Source: Cellulosimicrobium cellulans (lineage in GTDB: Bacteria; Actinomycetota; Actinomycetes; Actinomycetales; Cellulomonadaceae). Taken from it: 64,000 nucleotides of DNA. The stretch's first letter is position 1, and each line of letters opens with the position of its first letter. The translations under genes and the position numbers were made by a program. Positions 17,283 through 25,205 of the stretch are shown here, piece by piece. Below the pieces are notes generated by a model that ran no database searches, was not told where the DNA came from, and saw only the letters and a list, made by a program, of their open reading frames with translations. The DNA is taken from NCBI RefSeq assembly GCF_006539945.1, contig NZ_BJNZ01000011.1, forward strand, positions 1-64,000. Direction: 5' to 3'.

Positions 17283-17298
17283 ACCGAAAACGTGTTCG
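17283..17298 (+). promoter_or_regulatory. second LacI-type operator in the operon leader
   Basis: ACCGAAAACGTGTTCG contains the near-palindrome CGAAaACGTgTTCG (17285-17298), close to classic LacI/GalR operators with a central CG. The first nine bases, ACCGAAAAC, recur at 24960 and 38542 upstream of two secreted glycosidase genes. Confidence 0.55.
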
Positions 17299-17360
17299 CC
17301 CACAGCGCGGGCACGGGGCGCAGGTGCAACGGCTCGAAGACGAGTACGAGGAGACACGAG

Positions 17361-18677
17361 ATGAAGAACCACCGCGGGGCCTCCTGGAAGAGGTCCGTGG
17401 CCACGACGACGCTCGCCGGCCTCGTCGCGCTCGGGCTCGCCGCGTGCGGCGGGTCCGGATCCGGCGGCGACGACGCCGCGACGGGCGGGACGGGAGAGGG
17501 CGGCGTCGAGGGCGTCGACGACGGCAGCACGCTCACGCTGTGGACGCGCGCGCCGCTCGAGAAGCAGGCGAAGCTCCTCGTGGACGCGTACAACGCGAGC
17601 CACGAGAACCAGGTCGAGCTGACGATCGTCCCCAACGACGACTACGTCGCCAAGGTCGGCGCGGCCGCGGGCAGCGGAGGCCTGCCGGACCTCTTCGCGG
17701 CCGACATCGTGTACGTGCCGAACTGGGTCGAGCAGGGCCTGTTCCAGGACGTCACCGACCGCATCGACCAGCTCGACTTCGCGGACGAGATCAACCAGGG
17801 CCACCTCGATGCCGGCACCTACGAGGACCAGGAGTACGTCCTCCCGTTCGTGCTCGACATCTCGGTCCTCTTCTACAACAAGGACCTCTACGAGCAGGCG
17901 GGCCTCGACCCGGAGGCCGGCCCGACGTCGCTCGAGGAGTTCGCGGAGCAGGCCAAGGCGGTCGACGCGCTCGGCGGTGGCGTCGACGGCACCTTCTTCG
18001 GCGGCAACTGCGGCGGGTGCCTCGTGTTCACGTGGTTCCCGTCGGTCTGGGCCGCGGACGAGGACGTGCTGAGCGCGGACGGCACGGAGTCGCTCCTCGC
18101 GAGCGACACCGCGCAGGACGTCTACGCCGTGTACAAGGACCTCGTCGACTCCGACGCCGTGGGCGCCGGCACCCGGGACGAGACCGGCGCGACCTGGGTC
18201 GCCCCCTTCCAGGAGGGCAAGATCGGCGTGATGCCGTACCCCGCGACGCTCCTGTCGACGGCGGACGAGACGGTGGACGTCGGCGTCGCTCCGATCCCTG
18301 GCCCGGGCGGTGGCGAGTCGACCTTCGTCGGCGGCGACGGCGTCGGCATCTCCAAGGACAGCGAGCAGTCCGACCAGGCCTGGAACTTCCTCTCCTGGAT
18401 GATGTCCGAGGAGGCGCAGGTCGAGGTGCTCGCCAAGAACGGCGACGTCGTCTCGCGCGCCGACCTGGTCGACAACGAGTACTCGTCGGCCGACCCGCGC
18501 GTCGTGACGATCAACGAGATCGCGAGCAAGGGCCGCACGCCCGTCGCGCGCAACTTCCAGCAGGCGTTCAACGCGCCGAACAGCCCGTGGCTCACGCTCG
18601 TGCGCAACGCGGTGTTCGGCGACGGCTCGAGCATCGAGCCGGACAACGAGGAGATCACCGCGGTCCTCTCGCAGTGA
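17361..18677 (+). CDS. ABC sugar transporter, solute-binding lipoprotein
   Basis: A 438-residue family-1 extracellular solute-binding lipoprotein. The signal peptide ends in the lipobox LAAC (MKNHRGASWKRSVATTTLAGLVALGLAAC), followed by a Gly/Asp-rich linker, then the binding domain (STLTLWTRAPLEKQAKLLVD ... FLSWMMSEEAQVEVL). ATG 17361 has GAGGAGA upstream. It binds the oligosaccharide outside the membrane and delivers it to the two permeases that follow. No ATPase is encoded here, so a shared MsiK-like ATPase elsewhere is probably used. The terminal GH127 gene suggests arabino-oligosaccharides as substrate. Confidence 0.92.
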   Translation: MKNHRGASWKRSVATTTLAGLVALGLAACGGSGSGGDDAATGGTGEGGVEGVDDGSTLTLWTRAPLEKQAKLLVDAYNASHENQVELTIVPNDDYVAKVGAAAGSGGLPDLFAADIVYVPNWVEQGLFQDVTDRIDQLDFADEINQGHLDAGTYEDQEYVLPFVLDISVLFYNKDLYEQAGLDPEAGPTSLEEFAEQAKAVDALGGGVDGTFFGGNCGGCLVFTWFPSVWAADEDVLSADGTESLLASDTAQDVYAVYKDLVDSDAVGAGTRDETGATWVAPFQEGKIGVMPYPATLLSTADETVDVGVAPIPGPGGGESTFVGGDGVGISKDSEQSDQAWNFLSWMMSEEAQVEVLAKNGDVVSRADLVDNEYSSADPRVVTINEIASKGRTPVARNFQQAFNAPNSPWLTLVRNAVFGDGSSIEPDNEEITAVLSQ

Positions 18678-18713
18678 CCCCCCGGGTGACGACCACCCCC
18701 GCGTGACCACAGC

Positions 18714-18746
18714 GCCCGCCGCCGCGCCCACCGTGCGGCGGCGGGC
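18714..18746 (+). terminator. intercistronic hairpin after the binding-protein gene
   Basis: 12-bp perfect arms (18714-18725 and 18735-18746) with a 9-nt loop lie about 37 nt after the stop and 40 nt before the first permease. Such hairpins between binding protein and permease genes usually protect the upstream message or attenuate, so that binding protein is made in excess. Confidence 0.6.
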
Positions 18747-18786
18747 CGGGTCCGGCTCCCCTCACCCCTGTTCCAGGAGACCTCTC

Positions 18787-19803
18787 ATGTCCGTGCAGTC
18801 CGCGTCCTCGACGCCGCCACCGCCCGTGCCGCACGGCGCGGCGCCGCGGGGCCCCGCCGCGAGCGACGACCGGCCGCCCCGTGGTACCGCGACCGCGAGC
18901 CCGAGCACCCGGCGCGGCCGTCGTCCGCGCCGCTCGCAGTCGGCGCGCGGGTGGGCCTACGCCGCCCCGACCGCGGTGTTCGTGCTCGTCCTCTTCATCT
19001 TCCCCGTGCTGCTGGTGGGCCAGATGTCGGCGTCCGACTGGCCGCTGCTCGCGGGCAACCGGGGCGTCAACTTCCCCGACAACTTCCGCGACGCCGTCGA
19101 GAACCGGTTCTTCTGGGACTCCGTCGTCTTCACGGTCAAGTACACCGTGATCGCCACCGTGCTCCTCATCGGCCTCGGGCTCGGGTTCGCGCTCCTGGTC
19201 CAGGAGTCGAGCCGGTGGAAGAGCTTCCTGCGCACGTCGATCCTCGTCCCGAGCGCGCTCGGCCTCGCGTCCGCGTCGCTGCTGTTCTACGCGCTGTACT
19301 CCCCGCAGGTCGGCCCCATCTCGCCCCTGCTCGAGCGGCTCGGGCTCGTCGACGAGCCGGTCTCGTTCCTCGGGACGCCCGAGGGCGCGCTGTGGTCGAC
19401 CGTGTTCCTCATCGTCTGGCGCTTCGCGGGCTTCTACATGCTCCTGCTCATGGTGGGCCTCCAGGGCATCCCGCACGAGGTCTACGAGGCGGCGCGCATG
19501 GACGGCGCGAACCGCTGGCAGACGTTCGGCCGCGTGACGCTCCCGCTGCTGCGCCCGTCGCTCGCGCTCTGCACGATCATGTGCGTCACCGGCTCCCTGC
19601 TCGCGTTCGACCAGTTCTACATCCTCACCAAGGGCGGTCCGGACAACAGCACGATCACCGTGGTGCAGCTCATCTACAACATCGCCTTCCAGGGGCAGAA
19701 CGACCTGGGCGTGGCCGCCGCGCTGTCGATCATCGTGCTCGCGGCCCTCGTGATCATCAACGTCGTGCAGGTCCGTGGCATGCGCGCACCCGAGGAGAAG
19801 TGA
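18787..19803 (+). CDS. carbohydrate ABC transporter permease (MalF type)
   Basis: A 338-residue inner-membrane permease with a long hydrophilic N-terminus (about 55 residues, Pro/Arg-rich) and six predicted helices. The EAA loop that contacts the ATPase is VYEAARMDGANRWQTFGRVTLP. ATG 18787 follows an AGGAGA site at suitable distance. It pairs with the MalG-type permease downstream. Confidence 0.92.
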   Translation: MSVQSASSTPPPPVPHGAAPRGPAASDDRPPRGTATASPSTRRGRRPRRSQSARGWAYAAPTAVFVLVLFIFPVLLVGQMSASDWPLLAGNRGVNFPDNFRDAVENRFFWDSVVFTVKYTVIATVLLIGLGLGFALLVQESSRWKSFLRTSILVPSALGLASASLLFYALYSPQVGPISPLLERLGLVDEPVSFLGTPEGALWSTVFLIVWRFAGFYMLLLMVGLQGIPHEVYEAARMDGANRWQTFGRVTLPLLRPSLALCTIMCVTGSLLAFDQFYILTKGGPDNSTITVVQLIYNIAFQGQNDLGVAAALSIIVLAALVIINVVQVRGMRAPEEK

Positions 19804-19804
19804 C

Positions 19805-20698
19805 ATGGCCGTCACCGCACCCGCTCCCGCCCCCGCGACGCGCCCGGCGCGGCCCGGGCGGCCCGCGCCCCGCGCCCGGATCGCCGGCGTCCTCACGCGC
19901 ACCCCGTACTGGGTGCTCACCGCGGGCCTCGCGATCGTCTTCCTCTTCCCGCTCGTGTGGGCCGGGGTCGCGTCGTTCTCGCCGCAGCCCGGCAGCGCCC
20001 AGGTGGACGGCTGGGGGTTCGGCAACTACTCGACCCTCGCGAGCTACCAGGCAGGGATCTGGCAGTACCTGTGGAACTCCGTCGTCGTCTCCGGGCTCAC
20101 GGTGCTCTTCACGCTCGGGGTGTCGCTCCTGGGCGGGTTCGCGTTCGCGCGGTTCCGCTTCCCCGGCCGCGACGTGCTCTTCCTCCTGACGCTCGCGATC
20201 CTCATGGTCCCGTACGCGACCCTGCTCATCCCGCTGTACGTGCTGCTCAACACGCTGCACCTGCAGAACTCGCTGCTCGGGCTCGCGCTCGTCCTCACGA
20301 TGTTCCAGCTCCCGTTCGCGACGTTCATGATGCGCATCTCGTTCGAGTCGGTCCCGCGCGAGCTCGACGAGGCCGCGATGGTCGACGGGTGCTCGTCGTT
20401 CGGGGCCCTGCGTCGCGTGCTCGTGCCCGCCGTGAAGCCCGGTCTCATCACCGTGGGCCTGTTCGCGTTCCTCGCGGCCTGGAACGACTTCGTCGCACCG
20501 CTCATCCTCATCACCGACTCGACCAAGGCGCCGCTGCCGCTCGCGGTGGCGAACATGCGCCAGCAGGTCATGGGCATCGTCGACTACGGCGCGACGCAGG
20601 CGGGCGTCGTCGTGCTCGCCGCGCCGTGCGTCGTGCTGTTCCTCCTGCTCCAGCGCCACTACGTGCGCGGCTTCATGTCCGGGGCGCTGAAGGGATGA
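19805..20698 (+). CDS. carbohydrate ABC transporter permease (MalG type)
   Basis: A 297-residue permease with six predicted membrane helices and the EAA motif ELDEAAMVDGCSSFGALRRVLVP. It starts one base after the stop of the MalF-type gene, so the two are translationally close. Together they form the membrane channel for the oligosaccharide bound by the upstream lipoprotein. Confidence 0.92.
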   Translation: MAVTAPAPAPATRPARPGRPAPRARIAGVLTRTPYWVLTAGLAIVFLFPLVWAGVASFSPQPGSAQVDGWGFGNYSTLASYQAGIWQYLWNSVVVSGLTVLFTLGVSLLGGFAFARFRFPGRDVLFLLTLAILMVPYATLLIPLYVLLNTLHLQNSLLGLALVLTMFQLPFATFMMRISFESVPRELDEAAMVDGCSSFGALRRVLVPAVKPGLITVGLFAFLAAWNDFVAPLILITDSTKAPLPLAVANMRQQVMGIVDYGATQAGVVVLAAPCVVLFLLLQRHYVRGFMSGALKG

Positions 20699-20850
20699 CG
20701 ACCCACGCCCCGCCCCCCGTACCCCGCGCCGTCGGGCCGACGACGCCGTCCGGCGCCCCCGACGGCCCTCCCCACGAACGACCCGACGAACTACCCGACG
20801 AACTACCCGACGAACCACGAGGCGGCGCCGCCGCCTCCGGAGGTGCTGCC

Positions 20851-22836
20851 ATGACCACGACCCCGACCGTGCCCCGGACGCCGGGGACCGGTGCCCGCCC
20901 GACCGACGGCGGACGCCCGGTCGTCCCCGCGACGGGGCGGCTGCAGCCGCTCGGGCTGGCGCAGGTGCGCATCACGGGCGGGTTCTGGGCCGAGCGACAG
21001 GAGGTCAACCGCGCCGCGACCCTGGGGCACATCGAGCACTGGCTCGAGGCCGAGGGCTGGCTGCCGAACTTCGACGCCGTCGTGCGCGGCGACGTCGCGA
21101 CGACCCGGCGGGGCCGGGAGTTCAGCGACTCCGAGGTGTACAAGCTGCTCGAGGCGATGGCGTGGGAGCTCGGCCGCCGCCCCGACGACGCGCTCGAGCG
21201 CCGGTTCGCCGCGATCGTCGAACGGGTCGCGGCGGCGCAGGCACCGGACGGCTACCTGTGCACGCGGTTCGGCAACCCCGGCCAGCCGGCGCGGTACACC
21301 GACCTCGAGTGGGGCCACGAGCTGTACGTGCAGGGCCACCTCCTGCAGGCGGCCGTCGCGCGGGCCCGCACCGGGCATCCGGACGACCTCCTCGTCGAGG
21401 TCGCACGCCGCTCCGCCGACCACGTCTGCGAGGCGTTCGGCCCGGACGGCATCCAGGGCGTCTGCGGGCACGCGGAGGTCGAGGTGGCGCTCGCAGAGCT
21501 CGGGCGCGCGCTCGACGAGCCCCGGTACGTGCGGCAGGCGGCGCTCTTCGTCGAGCGGCGCGGGCACGGCACGCTCGCGGACATCGAGTGGGGCCGCTCC
21601 TACTACCAGGACGACGTCCCGGTGCGCGAGGCGACCGTGTTCCGGGGCCACGCGGTCCGGGCGAACTACCTCGCCGCCGGCGCGGTCGACGTCGCGGTCG
21701 AGACCGGCGACGACGAGCTCGTCGCCGCGGTCACGCGGCAGTGGGAGCGCACGCAGGCCGCACGCACCTACGTCACGGGGGGCCAGGGCTCGCACCACCA
21801 GGACGAGGCGTTCGGCGACGACTTCGTCCTCCCGCCCGACCGTGCGTACTCGGAGACGTGCGCGTCGATCGGGTCCGTCATGGTGGCGTGGCGTCTCCTG
21901 CTCGCGCAGGGCGACCCGCGGTACGCGGACGTGGTCGAGCGCACGCTGTTCAACGTCGTCGCGACGTCCCCCGCGCACGACGGCCGCGCCTTCTACTACG
22001 CCAACACGCTCCACCAGCGCGTCCCGGGCGAGCCCGCCGCTCCGGACCAGGTGAGCAAGCGGGCCGAGTCCTCGTTGCGCGCGCCGTGGTTCGAGGTGTC
22101 GTGCTGCCCGCCCAACGTCGCGCGCACGTTCGCGAGCCTCGCCGGCTACCTCGCCACCGTCGACGACGGCGGAGTGCAGCTCCACCAGTACGCGACGAGC
22201 GAGGTCCGCGCGACGCTGCCGTCCGGGGAGCCCGTCGCGCTCGACGTCGAGACCGGCTTCCCCGCGGACGGGCGCGTGCGCGTGCGCGTCGTCGAGGCGC
22301 CCGAGCGCTGGGCGCTCACGCTGCGCGTGCCCGCGTGGTCGGGGTCCGCGCTGCTCGTGGTCGACGACGGCCCGGCCCGCCAGGTGCCCGCGGGCACCGT
22401 CGCGGTGCCCGACCTGCGCGCGGGCAGCGTCGTCACGCTCGACCTCGACGTGGCGCCCCGGTTCCTCGTGCCCGACGATCGCGTGGACGCCGTGCGCGGG
22501 TGCGTCGCCGTCCAGCGTGGCCCCGAGGTCCTGTGCGTGGAGTCCGTCGACCTGCCGGGCGGACGCGACGTCGCCGACCTGCGCGTCGACGTGGCCGTGC
22601 CGCCGCGCGAGGAGGACGGGCGCGTCGTCGTGCGGGGCGTGCTCGTGGACCCGGCCACGGCCCCGTGGCCGTACTCGCCGCTCCGCGGCGGGGCGCCGGG
22701 GCGGACGGGGGCCCCGCACGCGTCCGTGCCGGTCGGGGTGCCGGCGGAGGTCCCCGTCGACGTCCGGCTCGTGCCGTACCACGACTGGGCCGGCCGTGGC
22801 CCGTCGACGATGCGCGTCTGGCTGCCGACCGTCTGA
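20851..22836 (+). CDS. GH127 beta-L-arabinofuranosidase, cytoplasmic
   Basis: A 661-residue glycoside hydrolase of family 127 (HypBA1-like). The zinc/cysteine active site is complete: E319 (HHQDEAFG), E335 and C337 (AYSETCA), and C418/C419 (SCCPPN), corresponding to E322, E338, C340, C417 and C418 of HypBA1. There is no signal peptide, so it acts inside on imported oligosaccharides with beta-L-Araf ends. ATG 20851 has an ideal GGAGG site 7 nt upstream and gives the family length. An in-frame ATG at 20695 overlaps the permease stop, but the extra 52 residues are low-complexity (PDELPDELPDE) with codons rare in this genome. Last gene of the operon. Confidence 0.92.
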   Translation: MTTTPTVPRTPGTGARPTDGGRPVVPATGRLQPLGLAQVRITGGFWAERQEVNRAATLGHIEHWLEAEGWLPNFDAVVRGDVATTRRGREFSDSEVYKLLEAMAWELGRRPDDALERRFAAIVERVAAAQAPDGYLCTRFGNPGQPARYTDLEWGHELYVQGHLLQAAVARARTGHPDDLLVEVARRSADHVCEAFGPDGIQGVCGHAEVEVALAELGRALDEPRYVRQAALFVERRGHGTLADIEWGRSYYQDDVPVREATVFRGHAVRANYLAAGAVDVAVETGDDELVAAVTRQWERTQAARTYVTGGQGSHHQDEAFGDDFVLPPDRAYSETCASIGSVMVAWRLLLAQGDPRYADVVERTLFNVVATSPAHDGRAFYYANTLHQRVPGEPAAPDQVSKRAESSLRAPWFEVSCCPPNVARTFASLAGYLATVDDGGVQLHQYATSEVRATLPSGEPVALDVETGFPADGRVRVRVVEAPERWALTLRVPAWSGSALLVVDDGPARQVPAGTVAVPDLRAGSVVTLDLDVAPRFLVPDDRVDAVRGCVAVQRGPEVLCVESVDLPGGRDVADLRVDVAVPPREEDGRVVVRGVLVDPATAPWPYSPLRGGAPGRTGAPHASVPVGVPAEVPVDVRLVPYHDWAGRGPSTMRVWLPTV

Positions 22837-22840
22837 CCCG

Positions 22841-23770
22841 TCAGGCGGGGAGACGGTAGAGGTCGTCCACCTGCTCGACGAGCCCGTCCTCGACGAGGCT
22901 CGCGACGCAGCGGTCGAGCTGCGCGGCGTCGTGCCACACCTCGGCCACGACGCCGCGCGGCACCGGCCCCGGCGCCTCGCGCAGCGCGGCCATGACCCGG
23001 CCCCGCACCTGGCGGTCGGTACCGGCCCACGCCTGCGTGCGTCGTCGTGCCGCGTGCTCGTCGCCCGGTCGTCCCGCGCGGCGCCACGCGCACGCGTCGC
23101 GCACGGGGCACGCGCCGCAGCGCGGCGCCCGGGCCGTGCACACCAGCGCGCCGAGCTCCATCGACGCGGCGGCCCACAGGACGGCGTCCTCGTCGCCGGG
23201 CGGGGCGACCGTCGCGGCGGTCGCGCGCTCGGCGGCCGTGTACGAGGGCGCGGGCAGCGCGGTTCCGCCGACGGCCCGCGCCAGGACCCGGCGCACGTTC
23301 GTGTCGACGACGACCGCACGCCGCCCGTGCGCGAACGCGGTCACCGCCGCGGCGGTGTACTCGCCGACGCCCGGCAGGGCGCGCAGGGCCTCCTCGCCGT
23401 GGGGCACCTCGCCGCCGTGCCGCTCCACGATCGCGCGCGCGCACTCCTGGAGACGCAGCGCACGTCGCGGGTAGCCGAGCCGGCCCCACGCGCGCAGCAC
23501 GTCGGCCGTCGGCGCCGACGCCAGGTCGGCAGGCCGAGGCCAGCGCTCCATCCACTCCCGCCAGGCAGGCTCGACCCGGACCACCGGCGTCTGCTGGAGC
23601 ATGACCTCGCTCACGAGCACGCCCCATGCGGTGCGGTCCGTGGCGCGCCACGGCAGGTCCCGCGCGGTCTCCCCGAACCAGCGCCCGACGGCGTCGCGCA
23701 GGTCGGCGTGTGAGTCCTGTCCCGGGTCGGTCACGGGCGCGCGGGCCGAGCGCGTGGCCGGGTCGGTCAT
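22841..23770 (-). CDS. mutY: A/G-specific adenine glycosylase
   Basis: A 309-residue base-excision repair enzyme removing adenine opposite 8-oxoguanine. Visible are VSEVMLQQTPVVRVEPAW, the helix-hairpin-helix LPGVGEYTAAAV, the catalytic Asp in VVDTNVRRVLAR, and the 4Fe-4S cluster pattern C-x6-C-x2-C-x5-C (CTARAPRCGACPVRDAC). It lacks a long NUDIX-like C-terminal domain, as in other short actinobacterial MutY proteins. ATG 23770 was chosen. Its 3' end lies 4 bp from that of the convergent GH127 gene. Confidence 0.93.
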   Translation of the reverse strand: MTDPATRSARAPVTDPGQDSHADLRDAVGRWFGETARDLPWRATDRTAWGVLVSEVMLQQTPVVRVEPAWREWMERWPRPADLASAPTADVLRAWGRLGYPRRALRLQECARAIVERHGGEVPHGEEALRALPGVGEYTAAAVTAFAHGRRAVVVDTNVRRVLARAVGGTALPAPSYTAAERATAATVAPPGDEDAVLWAAASMELGALVCTARAPRCGACPVRDACAWRRAGRPGDEHAARRRTQAWAGTDRQVRGRVMAALREAPGPVPRGVVAEVWHDAAQLDRCVASLVEDGLVEQVDDLYRLPA

Positions 23771-23978
23771 GGCGGCGGTCGTCCCTCTCGGTCGTCGGTC
23801 CGCCCCGCGACGAGGTGCCGGCGAGCGGTCGTGCCGGACGGTGACGAGGTGCCGGCCCACGTCGTGGGGACGACCTATTCTGCCCCGACCTGGGCGGTCG
23901 TCGGCGCGGCAGCACGAGGCCGGGCGTCGGGCGCGGATACCGTGGTCGCGACCAGCACCTGCACGACCGGAGGACCCC

Positions 23979-24734
23979 GTGAGCACGCCGCGGACCGACC
24001 GCGCCCCGAGGCCGAGCGACCGCCCGCGCACCGGGCGGGACGAACCGTCGCGCGGAGCCCTGCTCCGCCGCCGCCTCGTCGCGCTCGCGCTGCTCGTCGG
24101 TCTGGTGGTCGGGCTCGTGCTGCTCGGCCAGGTCGTCGTGCGGGCGGTGCAGCCGCTGCTGGCGGGGGACGAGACGGCGCAGGAGGGCAAGTCGCCGCCG
24201 CCGACCCCGGAGGCCGCCGGGCCGCCGCAGGACTGCACGGCGGCGTCCCTCGAGCTGGGCGTCACGACGAGCGCGACGGAGTACGAGCCCGGCCGCGCCG
24301 TCCAGCTCAGCGTCACGCTCCGGCAGTCCGGCGGCCGACCGTGCCTCGTCGACGGCTCCGACGCCGGGCGGCAGGTGCAGATCTACTCCGGCGACGAGCT
24401 CGTGTGGTCGTCCGCGCACTGCGGCTCGACGGAGCGCCTGCTCCTCATGAGCACCGGGGACGAGGACCCGTCGAAGCTCGTCCGCTGGGACCGGCACCGC
24501 TCGGTCGAGGGCTGCGCCCCCGACCAGCCGGAGGTGGGCCCCGGCACGTACACCGCGGTCCTGAGCGTCGCGGGCGTCGAGGGTGCGACGAGCGAGCCCG
24601 TGACCTTCACGCTCCTCGAGCCGCCGGCCCCGACGCCCGACCCGGCGGAGCCGGCCGCTCCGGCCGACGGGACCGCTCCGCCGACGGAGGAGACCGCCCC
24701 GGCGGAGACGACGCCGCCCGCCGACGGCGCGTAG
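23979..24734 (+). CDS. membrane-anchored extracytoplasmic protein of unknown function
   Basis: A 251-residue protein with a basic N-terminus, one membrane helix (about 31-58: RRRLVALALLVGLVVGLVLL), an extracytoplasmic beta-sandwich-like domain with four cysteines (DCTAASLELGVTT, GRPCLVD, SAHCGST, EGCAPDQ), and a Pro/Ala/Thr/Glu-rich tail. The Cys pattern suggests two disulfides. GTG 23979 has a GGAGGAC ribosome binding site. A TATTCT at 23876 may be a promoter -10. It is divergent from mutY. No specific function can be given. Confidence 0.75.
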   Translation: MSTPRTDRAPRPSDRPRTGRDEPSRGALLRRRLVALALLVGLVVGLVLLGQVVVRAVQPLLAGDETAQEGKSPPPTPEAAGPPQDCTAASLELGVTTSATEYEPGRAVQLSVTLRQSGGRPCLVDGSDAGRQVQIYSGDELVWSSAHCGSTERLLLMSTGDEDPSKLVRWDRHRSVEGCAPDQPEVGPGTYTAVLSVAGVEGATSEPVTFTLLEPPAPTPDPAEPAAPADGTAPPTEETAPAETTPPADGA

Positions 24735-24959
24735 GAGTCCGCCCGCGACGCGGTCGACCGCGTCCCTCCGTGGTCGACACCTCGATCCATCGCGCCTCCG
24801 GGATCGTGAAACCCATGGCAGTCGTCTTTCGGACATGATCGGTGTCGCGTGCCCCCCAGGGGTGTGAGATTGCGTCGCATGCGGCAGGAGGCCTGGTATT
24901 GCAGCAGTTCTGGTGCACGACCGGTGCGGGAGCGATCTCTGCAGGTCGTCAAAGTCGAG

Positions 24960-24975
24960 ACCGAAAACCATTGCG
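24960..24975 (+). promoter_or_regulatory. ACCGAAAAC-type site upstream of the MGH1-like glycosidase
   Basis: In the 471-bp gene-free stretch 24735-25205 the notable element is ACCGAAAACCATTGCG, flanked by an inverted repeat AGACCG (24958-24963)/CGGTCT (24974-24979). The same 16 bases occur at 38542-38557 upstream of the GH43 gene, and the first nine at 17283. It lies about 230 bp before the start codon. No other gene or RNA is evident in the stretch. Confidence 0.6.
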
Positions 24976-25205
24976 GTCTTCGATGCGCGCTGGTTGACTG
25001 GCTCGCGTCTGGCGACCTCACCGCGGAGGGACCCGGGGCCGACGGCCCCGGTCACCACCGGCCCGCGGGGCGGCGCGAGCCGGCACGACGATCAGGGTCA
25101 CGCGTCCCGCAGCGGGGCGGGCGGACGAGGCAGTCCACCCGCGCGACGTGAGGCCCCGCCGTCGTCCCGAAACCTGTTCCGGTTCCCGATGGAGAGGACT
25201 TGGTG

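Noticed and set aside
22146-25058. 970-codon open frame on the minus strand
   Set aside because: Spans mutY and the antisense of GH127 in another frame, has Arg/Pro/Ala-rich composition and no motif; a product of high-GC third positions.
24735-25205. tRNA or riboswitch in the gene-free stretch before the MGH1-like gene
   Set aside because: No cloverleaf, anticodon arm or known aptamer core could be recognised; only the ACCGAAAAC site stands out.
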